Positions 1 through 6,610 of a stretch of 27,056 nucleotides of DNA are shown here, piece by piece (the stretch's first letter is position 1; each line of letters begins with the position of its first letter). Below the pieces are notes generated by a model. The model did not search any database, was not told the DNA's origin, and worked only from the letters and a program-made list of their open reading frames with translations. The stretch covers positions 1 through 27,056 of the forward strand of contig CAYUKM010000024.1 of the NCBI GenBank assembly GCA_964445255.1, given 5' to 3'. Both the position numbers and the translations under genes were made by a program. The DNA comes from SHLQ01 sp964445255. Its GTDB lineage: Bacteria; Actinomycetota; Acidimicrobiia; Acidimicrobiales; SHLQ01.

Positions 1-71
1 CTGCGGAGACCTACATTCGACTAGTGGAACGTATAGAAGAAAAGCGCGGCGGACCACCAACGACACAGTGA
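1..71 (+). CDS. 3' end of an unidentified CDS (partial)
   Basis: An open frame enters from the left edge and ends in TGA at 69-71, giving a 22-residue C-terminal tail (from AETYIRLVERIEE to GGPPTTQ) that looks like an amphipathic helix followed by a disordered end. The stop overlaps the GTG start of the next gene (GTGA), the same junction used repeatedly downstream, which supports it being a real gene end translationally linked to the membrane protein. The product cannot be identified from this fragment. Confidence 0.6.
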   Translation, partial: AETYIRLVERIEEKRGGPPTTQ

Positions 72-661
72 CCTTCACTTTCCAGCCTCAGATCATCAAG
101 CGAGACTCCGCTGTACCCCTGCGCATGATCGTAGGCGGTTGGGTCGTCGCGACCCTCTCGATCCTGGTCTTTGGCACGGTCTCGAACGTCGTCATCGCAT
201 TGATGGGCATCACTTTGCTCGCGGGTGGCCTCTTCGCCGTCGGTCTCAACAAGAACCGCACCTGGCGAATGATTCTTGGCGCAACTGCAGGCGCTATCGC
301 GCTCTGGCTCGGTTATCGCTTCGCGTTCGCTGACCGCCTGTTCCTCGTCCGCGACAGCCCGCGCTCGTTTCTCGAAACCGAGTTCCTCGCTTCGGTCGCC
401 CTCGGCCTTGGGGTCACCTCGATCGGAGCGGGCGGGTTGCTCGAAGCGGTTCGAGCCCAAGCTGCACCCGGCAGTTCGCCCGTGGCGGTGCGGGTCTACC
501 TCATCCTGGTCGGCATGTTCATCGCCGGTGTTCTGTGCACCGAGGCAGGGGTGGCCAACACGATTTCCATCATTGCGATATTCGCTACTGGCGTGGGCCT
601 GGGCGCGTTGGCTTGGCTGCGCCGTCAACGACCCGAATCGCACTTCACCCCGCAGGGCTGA
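68..661 (+). CDS. Six-helix membrane protein of unknown function
   Basis: This 197-residue protein has about six hydrophobic segments (roughly residues 20-38, 41-60, 67-84, 105-126, 140-158, 163-184) and short charged loops, so it is an integral membrane protein. No family motif was recognised. The GTG start at 68 overlaps the upstream TGA by four bases, suggesting translational coupling. It lies upstream of the glycosyltransferase cassette but is separated from it by about 280 bases with a terminator-like hairpin, so membership of that operon is uncertain. A role as a small accessory membrane protein for surface polysaccharide work is only a guess from position. Confidence 0.75.
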   Translation: MTFTFQPQIIKRDSAVPLRMIVGGWVVATLSILVFGTVSNVVIALMGITLLAGGLFAVGLNKNRTWRMILGATAGAIALWLGYRFAFADRLFLVRDSPRSFLETEFLASVALGLGVTSIGAGGLLEAVRAQAAPGSSPVAVRVYLILVGMFIAGVLCTEAGVANTISIIAIFATGVGLGALAWLRRQRPESHFTPQG

Positions 662-693
662 TTTTCCGGCTTCGCCTCCAGCGGTCGCAATCC

Positions 694-710
694 GAGCCCC
701 AGGGGGGCTC
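694..710 (+). terminator. Terminator-like hairpin after the membrane protein gene
   Basis: GAGCCCC at 694-700 and GGGGCTC at 704-710 form a perfect 7-bp stem with a three-base loop, 33 bases after the stop codon at 659-661. There is no T-run behind it, so intrinsic termination is possible but not certain; it could also be part of a larger RNA structure. Confidence 0.4.
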
Positions 711-932
711 TCGATGCTCGGCTGCTGCGCCAGAGGCGGGCCTCCGTCGCTCGTCCCTCGCTCCTGGCTTGCTGGCCACACTTTGCGGGAAGCCCAAACC
801 GCGAGTCTGGTTGCCTCGTGGCTCGGCGATTGCTTTCCGCGAAGCCAGTACGCCGCAGCGAAGCCGGGATGCTCCGTGCAACGGCCCCGGAGGGAAATCG
901 TGACGGGGTCGCTGGTGGCTAAGGCTTCGGCC

Positions 933-938
933 TAACCT
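933..938 (+). promoter_or_regulatory. Putative -10 box of a leaderless promoter for the glycosyltransferase cassette
   Basis: TAACCT ends six bases before the GTG at 945, the spacing expected if transcription begins at the start codon itself. No ribosome binding site is visible. The same arrangement recurs at several other genes in the window. No good -35 box was seen. Confidence 0.4.
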
Positions 939-944
939 CGCGGG

Positions 945-2105
945 GTGGCTGTGTTGGTGCTGTCGAACGATGTTGTCCCTGGGTTTGGGGTTCCGGTTGC
1001 AGCCCCCGGGCTGCGGGCCGCGGGGATGGCCGCTGGGCTGCGAAGTCACGGATTCGATGTTGAATTGGTCGTGCCAGCAGACGTTGCTCGCCTCGCCGGA
1101 ATCGCCGAGCGACCCACCCCCGACGGCACCTCGATCGTGGAACTGCCCACTCTGATGGATCACATCCAATCCAACGGCGTCCAGATCGTGGTGTTCACCA
1201 ACGCGAACCTATCCCCACACCTCCGACCTCTTGGTGATGTCTCGTTCGTCTACGACCTGTTCGCCCCAAAGATGCTCGAACGGCTTGCGAGTCCAAACGC
1301 TGCCGAGGGCTGGGAGGGTCTGGCCGATCAGAAGGAACGCGCGCTCGCGCTCGCCGGTTCGGTCTGGGTCAACGGACGCCGCAAGCTCGGCTACGCACTG
1401 GGGTGGATGATGCGTCCGGGGGTCAAAGCCCACCGACACGCGCTGGGGAAAGCATCGATGTTTGATTCGGATCCTGCCAGCCGGATCCAATTGGTCGAGA
1501 TGCCGGTACTAGCGCTCGGCGACCCTGCAGATCCCCTCTCCGCTGATGAGGCGGCGGGTGCATGTCGAATCGGCATCGGTGGGTACGCCCAACTATGGAG
1601 CTCGCTGCCAGAAATTCATCCAGCTCACCGTGCGCTGAGCGACGCCGGCCACGAAATCCACGCACTCCTGCCGCAACACTGGGCTGCCGGTGACACACCT
1701 GCCCCAGCGTCGGTCCTGCCAGAGGACACGATCATGACCAACGGCCCCCTTGGCCTGGAAGCGTTTCACGCATGGGTTCGCTCGATGAACGTCATGGTTG
1801 ACGTGTTCTCGGGAACCGCCGAGCGTCGGCTGGCGATGATTACTCGAAGTGCCGTAGCCCTCGGTTGGGGCGTGCCGGTCGTCCACGGTGTCGATTCCGA
1901 GGTCGCGGACATCATTCGGGAGTTCGATGCCGGCTGGGTGGAAACGTCGTCCGACCCCAACCGGTGGCGCGCGATCGCCGAGGAGGCGGCGGACCCCGAC
2001 ATCCGTGCGACCAAGCGCGCTGGCGCTATCGCCGCTAGCCGGGCGCGGTTTGCCCCTCACGCGGCCCTCGCCGAAGCAGCAGCGCGCCTCGAGGACCTTC
2101 GGTGA
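945..2105 (+). CDS. GT-B type glycosyltransferase (family 4-like)
   Basis: The 386-residue protein has an N-terminal Rossmann-like half (VLVLSNDVVPGFG, then a short Pro-Gly rich loop, helix, and GFDVELVVP at about residues 38-46), as in GT-B sugar transferases, and a C-terminal half with the pattern ERRLAMITRSAVALGWGVPVV, which resembles the donor-binding helix and the following GxPVV strand of GT4 enzymes. A classical E-x7-E motif is not obvious, so acceptor, donor and even activity are unknown. The GTG at 945 follows a -10-like box directly; the in-frame GTG at 951 is an alternative. The stop overlaps the next glycosyltransferase gene by four bases, and the cassette ends with a sulfotransferase, so synthesis of a surface glycan is the likely role. 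Confidence 0.7.
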   Translation: MAVLVLSNDVVPGFGVPVAAPGLRAAGMAAGLRSHGFDVELVVPADVARLAGIAERPTPDGTSIVELPTLMDHIQSNGVQIVVFTNANLSPHLRPLGDVSFVYDLFAPKMLERLASPNAAEGWEGLADQKERALALAGSVWVNGRRKLGYALGWMMRPGVKAHRHALGKASMFDSDPASRIQLVEMPVLALGDPADPLSADEAAGACRIGIGGYAQLWSSLPEIHPAHRALSDAGHEIHALLPQHWAAGDTPAPASVLPEDTIMTNGPLGLEAFHAWVRSMNVMVDVFSGTAERRLAMITRSAVALGWGVPVVHGVDSEVADIIREFDAGWVETSSDPNRWRAIAEEAADPDIRATKRAGAIAASRARFAPHAALAEAAARLEDLR

Positions 2106-3130
2106 CCACCAGGCTCCACGTGCTCATACCCTTTTGGGGGTTGGCGGGTGGCGTCATCAAGATGCTCGACTACGCCAACCACGGCCGCCGGGGTGGTTTC
2201 GACGTCACCCTCTGGGCACCGGAGGCTGAGCCAACCAATCCACTACTCGAGTCACTACCAGCGCTTCAACGCGTTTCGGGTCCCGACGTGCATCGCCGCC
2301 GGTTGGACAACCTCGATGCATCACATGTGGCGAGCTCAGACCTCGTGTTGTTCACCGAACCTGCCCACGCTGCGATCATCGATCGGTTGGGAATTTCCCC
2401 GGAGCGAGTCATTCATCTCGTCCAAGGAACGCGGCACGCCACCCCAACATGGAACAACGGCCTGCACTACCGGCTACTGCATCGCCCGTTTGTGCGAATA
2501 GTCATCAGCGAACAGGTGCGAGATGCGGTCGCGCCACACGTCCACCCGGCGCTGCCGCTTCATTTGGTACCCGAGGGCCACGACACCGGTTACTTCGCGG
2601 TCGACCGGCCTCTGGTAAGCCCCACCGATCCCGTGCGCGTTTTGTACAGCACGTGGAAGTCCGATCTCGGCGACCGTGTCACATCGCTATGCCACGACGA
2701 CCCCGACATTGTTTTCACGGCGATGCGGACGCCCAAGAGTTGGCCCATGTTGCTCAATCACTACCGGTCGGCCGACATCTTCCTCGGCTGCCCCGGCCCC
2801 GAAGAAGGATTCTACCTTCCGGGTCTCGAGGCGATGAGCGCGGGGTGCACCGTCGTCATGGCGCTAGTCGGTGGCAACGAGGCCTACGCCGTCGACGGCG
2901 AGAATATGGTTGCTTGCACGTACGACGATGCGCCCGGACATGCAGAAGCGATTCGAGCACTCGCTTCGAACCGGGAACGTCGTCGCTCACTGAACTTGGC
3001 GGGCCACGACACCGCTTCGCAACACAATCTGGATCGTGAGCAGCTGCTCGCCCAGCAGATCATGCGCGACCCGCTCGGAAACTACGATGCGGTCGTGAGC
3101 GGGCGACCTACGACCAAAGGAGCACCATGA
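2102..3130 (+). CDS. Glycosyltransferase family 4-like protein
   Basis: This 342-residue protein carries the GT4 E-x7-E motif at E235-GFYLPGL-E243, followed by AMSAGCTVVMALVGGNEAY, the usual donor nucleotide-sugar binding region. The N-terminus (LHVLIPFWGLAGGVIKMLDYAN) is the acceptor-side Rossmann strand and glycine loop typical of GT-B enzymes, and IVISEQVRDAV near 133-143 is the usual inter-domain segment. It should transfer a sugar from a nucleotide donor onto a growing glycan in the cytoplasm; the sugar cannot be read from sequence. The GTG start at 2102 overlaps the preceding TGA, and its own TGA overlaps the ATG of the small coiled-coil gene, so it is in the middle of a translationally coupled operon. 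Confidence 0.88.
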   Translation: MTTRLHVLIPFWGLAGGVIKMLDYANHGRRGGFDVTLWAPEAEPTNPLLESLPALQRVSGPDVHRRRLDNLDASHVASSDLVLFTEPAHAAIIDRLGISPERVIHLVQGTRHATPTWNNGLHYRLLHRPFVRIVISEQVRDAVAPHVHPALPLHLVPEGHDTGYFAVDRPLVSPTDPVRVLYSTWKSDLGDRVTSLCHDDPDIVFTAMRTPKSWPMLLNHYRSADIFLGCPGPEEGFYLPGLEAMSAGCTVVMALVGGNEAYAVDGENMVACTYDDAPGHAEAIRALASNRERRRSLNLAGHDTASQHNLDREQLLAQQIMRDPLGNYDAVVSGRPTTKGAP

Positions 3131-3423
3131 CAAACGACCAACTGGGCCTGCACCCAGCTGCTCCACTGGGTCCTTCCGAGCGAGCCGAGCTGGATTTCCT
3201 TCGCTACGAAGCCAGCTATCTCCAACGTCGTGTTCGCGAGTTAGAAGACGAGGTGCATGCGGTTGAAGTTGAGCGCGACACCATTCGTCACGAACGCAAC
3301 CTGATGTCTCAAGACTTTCGCTGGACCCTCGACAAGCTCGCCTCATCGCCGGCGGGTCCCATGCTGAAACGCACCGATGGTTTCCAACGAATGGTCGACA
3401 CATGGGGAGAGCCGCCCACGTGA
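3127..3423 (+). CDS. Small coiled-coil protein of the glycosyltransferase cassette
   Basis: The 98-residue product is dominated by a charged heptad-like helix (about residues 18-58, with repeated Leu/Val and Glu/Arg) and a short C-terminal region ending SPAGPMLKRTDGFQRMVDTWG. It has no signal peptide or membrane segment. ATG at 3127 overlaps the upstream stop (ATGA), and its TGA overlaps the GTG of the next gene. Such coiled-coil pieces often occur as separate or fused modules in polysaccharide gene clusters, so a scaffold linking the transferases is a reasonable but unproven idea. Confidence 0.75.
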   Translation: MTNDQLGLHPAAPLGPSERAELDFLRYEASYLQRRVRELEDEVHAVEVERDTIRHERNLMSQDFRWTLDKLASSPAGPMLKRTDGFQRMVDTWGEPPT

Positions 3424-4058
3424 GCCGGGTCTGGTTCGGTGATGGACCTGCAGCCTCAGCGGATTGGAACCGTGTTCCGACGACCACAGCTCTCGTCGAC
3501 GTGGAGCCACAGCTCATCGAGGCAACCGAGGTATGGATCGACGACCCGCTCGCGTTTCCCTGGGATTCGTTGGGTGAGTCACCGCACGCGCCGGTCACCG
3601 TCCACGTCAACACTTCCCTGCTCGACCTCGCTGGGCTGGCCCCTTGGCTCGAAACACTGACCGGCGGCGATCGAATCGTCTGCCATGATCAGGCGATCGA
3701 GCAGCACCTCACCGCTCGGTTCGAGACATCGCCCGCCGACTCCTCGGCATCGTTGGCCGATCGAACTCGAATCAAGACGCTCCATCGTGTCCAAGCAGAT
3801 ATCGTCGCACGGCTGACCGCACAAGCCGCTCGACGCAACGAAACAGATCGGACCCTCATTGAGGCGCTCCCGCTTGAGACGATCACGTCACCGTCGCACG
3901 GCGGGTCGTTTTCTCAGACCGTTGCCGAACAGATGGCGACGCACGGCCCCGGAACGGTCACGGGCCTGTGGGGCGTACGGGAGTCCCCCGGAGCACCCTT
4001 GGGCGGAGCGGTCATCGCCTATCGACTGGACCACCATGACGAAAGCGGCAACGAGTGA
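3420..4058 (+). CDS. Unknown cytosolic protein of the glycan/sulfotransferase cassette
   Basis: The gene encodes about 212 residues. GTG at 3420 is preferred because it makes the GTGA overlap seen at the other cassette junctions; an ATG at 3402 would add six residues. No family was recognised. The protein begins MSRVWFGDGPAASADWNRVP, has several short beta-like stretches (ALVDVEPQ, VTVHVNTSLLDLAGL, RIVCHDQAIEQHL), a charged helical middle with ADRTRIKTLHRVQADIVARL, and no signal peptide or membrane segment. Its stop overlaps the sulfotransferase start by four bases, so it is likely to be needed in similar amounts to the transferases. Confidence 0.65.
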   Translation: MSRVWFGDGPAASADWNRVPTTTALVDVEPQLIEATEVWIDDPLAFPWDSLGESPHAPVTVHVNTSLLDLAGLAPWLETLTGGDRIVCHDQAIEQHLTARFETSPADSSASLADRTRIKTLHRVQADIVARLTAQAARRNETDRTLIEALPLETITSPSHGGSFSQTVAEQMATHGPGTVTGLWGVRESPGAPLGGAVIAYRLDHHDESGNE

Positions 4059-4795
4059 CCCCGCCGGTACTTATCACCGGATTTCATCGCAGCGGCACCT
4101 CCGCTGTGGCGCGCGCCTTCCACGCCGGGGGCCTCGACCTCGGCGCGACGCTGCTCGGAGCGGAACCAGCAAACCCCTACGGCCATTTCGAAGACGAAGC
4201 GGTCATTGCAGTCCATGACGCCGCGCTCCATGCTGAGGACCTCACATGGAAGAGCACCGAAGTCGTCACCGATAGAGCTCGGTTGGCCGAGACCGTGTCG
4301 AGCTATGTTGCCGCGCGCCAGACGTCGTCGGAGTCCCGTTGGGGCGTCAAGGACCCTCGGCTTTGCCTGTTCTTGCCCGAATGGCTCGCCGCGGATCCCG
4401 ACGCGTCGATCATCTTCGTCGTACGCCCGCCAGGGCCAGCGATCGCGTCGCTACATCGCCGCCATATTCGACGGTTCGTCGATACATCGGGCACTGATCC
4501 CGGCGACCTCGACTTTTGGAAGGACCCCGACCTCGGCCTCAAACTCTGGTGCCACTATCACGAACAAGCACTCCCGGTCCTCCGCTCGCATCCAACGGTC
4601 ACACTCATCGAGTACGGGACCGATCAAACCGACCGCGCGATCGAAGAAGCCATCATCGCTACGGGATTGACCCCCGACCCGAACGCTGCCCTAGATGCCG
4701 GTCTGGGCCAGCCGGCGACAACGTGGTTCCATGACCCCGCGTTGTTCGATCGAGCGCGAGAATTGTGGGATTCAGTAGGGGGTCTTACGGCCTAG
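4055..4795 (+). CDS. Sulfotransferase family protein
   Basis: The 246-residue protein shows the 5'-phosphosulfate-binding loop near the N-terminus (GFHRSGTSAVAR, residues 9-20), the WGVKDPR motif at 96-102 and the 3'-phosphate-binding segment VVRPPGPAIASLHRRH at 122-137, as in PAPS-dependent sulfotransferases. It should move sulfate from PAPS to a hydroxyl on a glycan, lipid or small molecule. Its place as the last gene of a cassette with two glycosyltransferases points to a sugar acceptor. The GTG at 4055 overlaps the upstream stop. The length is normal for compact bacterial members. No PAPS synthesis gene lies in the window. Confidence 0.88.
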   Translation: MTPPVLITGFHRSGTSAVARAFHAGGLDLGATLLGAEPANPYGHFEDEAVIAVHDAALHAEDLTWKSTEVVTDRARLAETVSSYVAARQTSSESRWGVKDPRLCLFLPEWLAADPDASIIFVVRPPGPAIASLHRRHIRRFVDTSGTDPGDLDFWKDPDLGLKLWCHYHEQALPVLRSHPTVTLIEYGTDQTDRAIEEAIIATGLTPDPNAALDAGLGQPATTWFHDPALFDRARELWDSVGGLTA

Positions 4796-4860
4796 GAGGC
4801 GATGGCGGCAGGGCTCATAGGCCTCTAAAGGTGGGGTCTATCGTCGCCGAAAAGCCATGC

Positions 4861-5403
4861 ATGGGCCAGGGGCACGAGTTTCATATTCTGACGGGCGATG
4901 GCTCGTCGACGGCAGATTCGGCTGTCGATGACCGCCGTTCTGATTCCGCGCTGCGAAAGATCGTGATCGTCGACCTCGAGAACATGATGTTCGGCAATCA
5001 CGTTGGAGACCCTTCACAAGACCGTTCGAACGAGATTCTCGAGCTTGCGCAGGCACGCCGCCCCACCGACATGGTCGTCGTCGGGTGCAATCCGCGACTG
5101 GCGTTCTCCGCGAAGGATCACTTTCCCCAAGCCCGGATCGTCACCGGCCACGGCAAAGATGGCGCCGATCGCGCGCTCATCGAGACGATCGACCTTGAGC
5201 ATGCAGCGGATCGCTTCGACGAACTCTGCATCGTCTCTGGCGACCACGCCTTTGCCAATATCGCTCACGCTGCCCGACGGGCCGGACTTCAAGTACGAGT
5301 CGTGGCTCCACGGTTCGGCCTTAGTACCGCGCTGCGCGTATTCGCTGACACCGCCGTTCTCCTCCCAGAAGCTCAGACGCCGAAAGGACCGGTTGCGCTA
5401 TGA
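4861..5403 (+). CDS. NYN (PIN-like) domain protein
   Basis: Counting from ATG 4861 (180 residues), the protein has KIVIVDLENMM at 33-43 (Asp38 and Asn41 of the DxxN strand), KDGADRAL with Asp103, and the strand CIVSGDHAF with Asp128, followed by an alternating helix/strand end (AGLQVRVVAP). This layout fits the NYN/PIN-like metal-dependent nuclease fold, which typically acts on RNA. The start is uncertain: GTG 4831 is in frame and preceded at seven bases by TAGGCC, and neither start has a good ribosome site. The stop overlaps the next ATG (ATGA), coupling it with the PilZ-like protein. The substrate is unknown. Confidence 0.7.
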   Translation: MGQGHEFHILTGDGSSTADSAVDDRRSDSALRKIVIVDLENMMFGNHVGDPSQDRSNEILELAQARRPTDMVVVGCNPRLAFSAKDHFPQARIVTGHGKDGADRALIETIDLEHAADRFDELCIVSGDHAFANIAHAARRAGLQVRVVAPRFGLSTALRVFADTAVLLPEAQTPKGPVAL

Positions 5404-5804
5404 GCACCCCGACCGTCACCTATTCCAACACCCACGAACGAGAGCGTCGTCACTTTCGGCGAATCCTGGTTCAGGAAAGCGGCGAGTTCGTCTGGAACAC
5501 CAGATCACGCATCGGACGAACCAAAACGTTCCGCGAGTTTGTCACGACCGAGAACTTGGCGGTTAAGGGCGCCAAGATCATCGTTCCCGGAGACTGGAAG
5601 TTCGAAGAAGGAACCATCGGCCGCTTCAAGCTAGCCACCGAGTTCTGTGAGGCCGAGGTCTTGGAAGCCTCCTCGAATGGCGTATCCACCGTGGCGCGCC
5701 TGATGTTCATCGGGCCAAGCGCCGGGTTCATCGAAGCCGTGCAGCGTCAGACCGATCGCGCGGAAGACGACCGATTCAGCTTCAAGCACCTCTGGTCCGA
5801 GTAG
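5400..5804 (+). CDS. PilZ-like domain protein
   Basis: The 134-residue protein has an Arg-rich N-terminal stretch (RERRHFRRIL, about 14-23) followed by a beta-rich body with ENLAVKGAKIIVPG at 51-64 and ATEFCEAEVLEASSNGVSTVARLMFIG. The order of an RxxxR element, an N-L-x-x-x-G-A strand and a barrel resembles PilZ domains that bind cyclic di-GMP, but the D/NxSxxG motif is degenerate (Asn52, Ala54 and Gly57), so binding is doubtful. It overlaps the NYN gene by four bases and converges on nth with 20 bases between. Other small beta-barrel families remain possible. Confidence 0.5.
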   Translation: MSTPTVTYSNTHERERRHFRRILVQESGEFVWNTRSRIGRTKTFREFVTTENLAVKGAKIIVPGDWKFEEGTIGRFKLATEFCEAEVLEASSNGVSTVARLMFIGPSAGFIEAVQRQTDRAEDDRFSFKHLWSE

Positions 5805-5824
5805 TCGCTCGCCTCGGCTTCAGG

Positions 5825-6496
5825 TCAGCGTCGCCGCTTCGAGGACGAGTTCATCTTTACCTCGGCGGCGATCTGCTTCTTTGTCGCGGCCCAGCTGCAG
5901 ATCGGACACTCCGGGAGGTCGTGATAGCGAGCCGGGCAGTACTCGCGCCCGAAGAAAATGATCTGCAGGTGCCGATCGTTCCAGGTCTCCTCGGGAAACA
6001 CCGCTTTGAGATCCTGTTCGGTCCGCTCCACCGTCGTGCCATTAGAAAGCCCCCAGCGGTGTGCCAGTCGATGAATGTGGGTGTCGACCGGGAAGGCGGG
6101 GACTCCGAACGCTCCGGCCATCACCACGCTGGCGGTCTTGTGTCCAACGCCAGCGAGTGACTCCAGAAACTCCCAGTCCGGGCGGATCTCGCCACCATCG
6201 TCCAAAATCTGGTGAGCCATTTTGGAGAGATTCTTCGCCTTGGTCGGCGCAAGCCCGATCTCCTTGATCAAGCCATGGATCTCGTCGGGGCTGAGGGCAG
6301 CCATTTTCTCCGGAGTATCGGCTGCCGCGAACAGACCGGGCGTGACCTCATTGACCTTCTTATCGGTCGTCTGAGCCGACAACGCGACGGCCACGACGAG
6401 CGTGTAGGGATCCTTGTGATCGAGGGGGACCGGAGGGTCCGGGTAGAGGTCGTCGAGTAATTCGCCGATTCGATCGGCTTTGTCGGCGCGGCGCAT
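5825..6496 (-). CDS. nth: Endonuclease III (DNA glycosylase/AP lyase) with an incomplete iron-sulfur motif
   Basis: The 223-residue protein matches endonuclease III over its whole length. The helix-hairpin-helix is LAGVGHKTASVV (114-125) with catalytic Lys120, and VDTHIHRL carries catalytic Asp138, at the same numbering as the E. coli enzyme. It excises oxidised pyrimidines and cuts the abasic site in base excision repair. The C-terminal cluster region has only three cysteines (Cys187, Cys197, Cys200, spaced C-x9-C-x2-C), and the fourth one expected shortly after is absent, the segment reading SWAATKK instead. The ATG at 6496 follows a TAGTGT box by six bases without a ribosome site, so a leaderless message is likely. 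Confidence 0.92.
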   Translation of the reverse strand: MRRADKADRIGELLDDLYPDPPVPLDHKDPYTLVVAVALSAQTTDKKVNEVTPGLFAAADTPEKMAALSPDEIHGLIKEIGLAPTKAKNLSKMAHQILDDGGEIRPDWEFLESLAGVGHKTASVVMAGAFGVPAFPVDTHIHRLAHRWGLSNGTTVERTEQDLKAVFPEETWNDRHLQIIFFGREYCPARYHDLPECPICSWAATKKQIAAEVKMNSSSKRRR

Positions 6497-6502
6497 GCCT
6501 CG

Positions 6503-6508
6503 ACACTA
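6503..6508 (-). promoter_or_regulatory. Putative -10 box of a leaderless nth promoter
   Basis: On the - strand TAGTGT lies six bases before the ATG of nth, with no ribosome binding site between. The arrangement matches the other leaderless-type starts in the window. Confidence 0.4.
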
Positions 6509-6597
6509 TCGGCCGATCCCGAAGGCCTAGCCCTCAATCAGAGCGTGATTTGGCCGATGTTCCCAGCAGAGACGCCCCGGCGTTTCTAGAAGTCGGA

Positions 6598-6604
6598 TGA
6601 GGAA
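6598..6604 (+). promoter_or_regulatory. Ribosome binding site deciding the 6611 start
   Basis: GAGGAAG six bases before the ATG at 6611 is a good Shine-Dalgarno sequence, one of the few in this window, and fixes the start of the 487-residue protein. Confidence 0.6.
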
Positions 6605-6610
6605 GACCAA

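Larger units (their letters stand above)
662..944. other. Intergenic, hairpin-rich region without a convincing gene
   Basis: These 283 bases lie between the membrane protein and the first glycosyltransferase. They hold a perfect 7-bp hairpin at 694-710, an interrupted hairpin of the form GGCTnnGCG/CGCnnAGCC in the middle (about 812-838), a CTCCG/CGGAG inverted pair around 869-889, and a 4-bp hairpin with a UUCG loop at 922-933 touching the putative -10 box of the next gene. Frames crossing the region have no start site support. No signature of RNase P RNA, tmRNA or SRP RNA was found. Confidence 0.5.

Noticed and set aside
11..781. Long open frame (256 codons) on the - strand
   Set aside because: It is antisense to the membrane protein and reads as Arg/Ser/Asp-rich low-quality sequence; the + strand frame has six clean membrane helices.
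922..933. UUCG hairpin as an intrinsic terminator
   Set aside because: The stem is only four base pairs, has no T-run, and touches the probable -10 box of the next gene.
662..944. RNase P RNA, tmRNA or SRP RNA
   Set aside because: None of their conserved core words (for example GGAAGCAGCC or GAGGAAAGTCC) is present.
4794..4828. AGGAGG followed by ATG 4802 as a start
   Set aside because: The ribosome site is too close to the ATG and the frame stops after eight codons.
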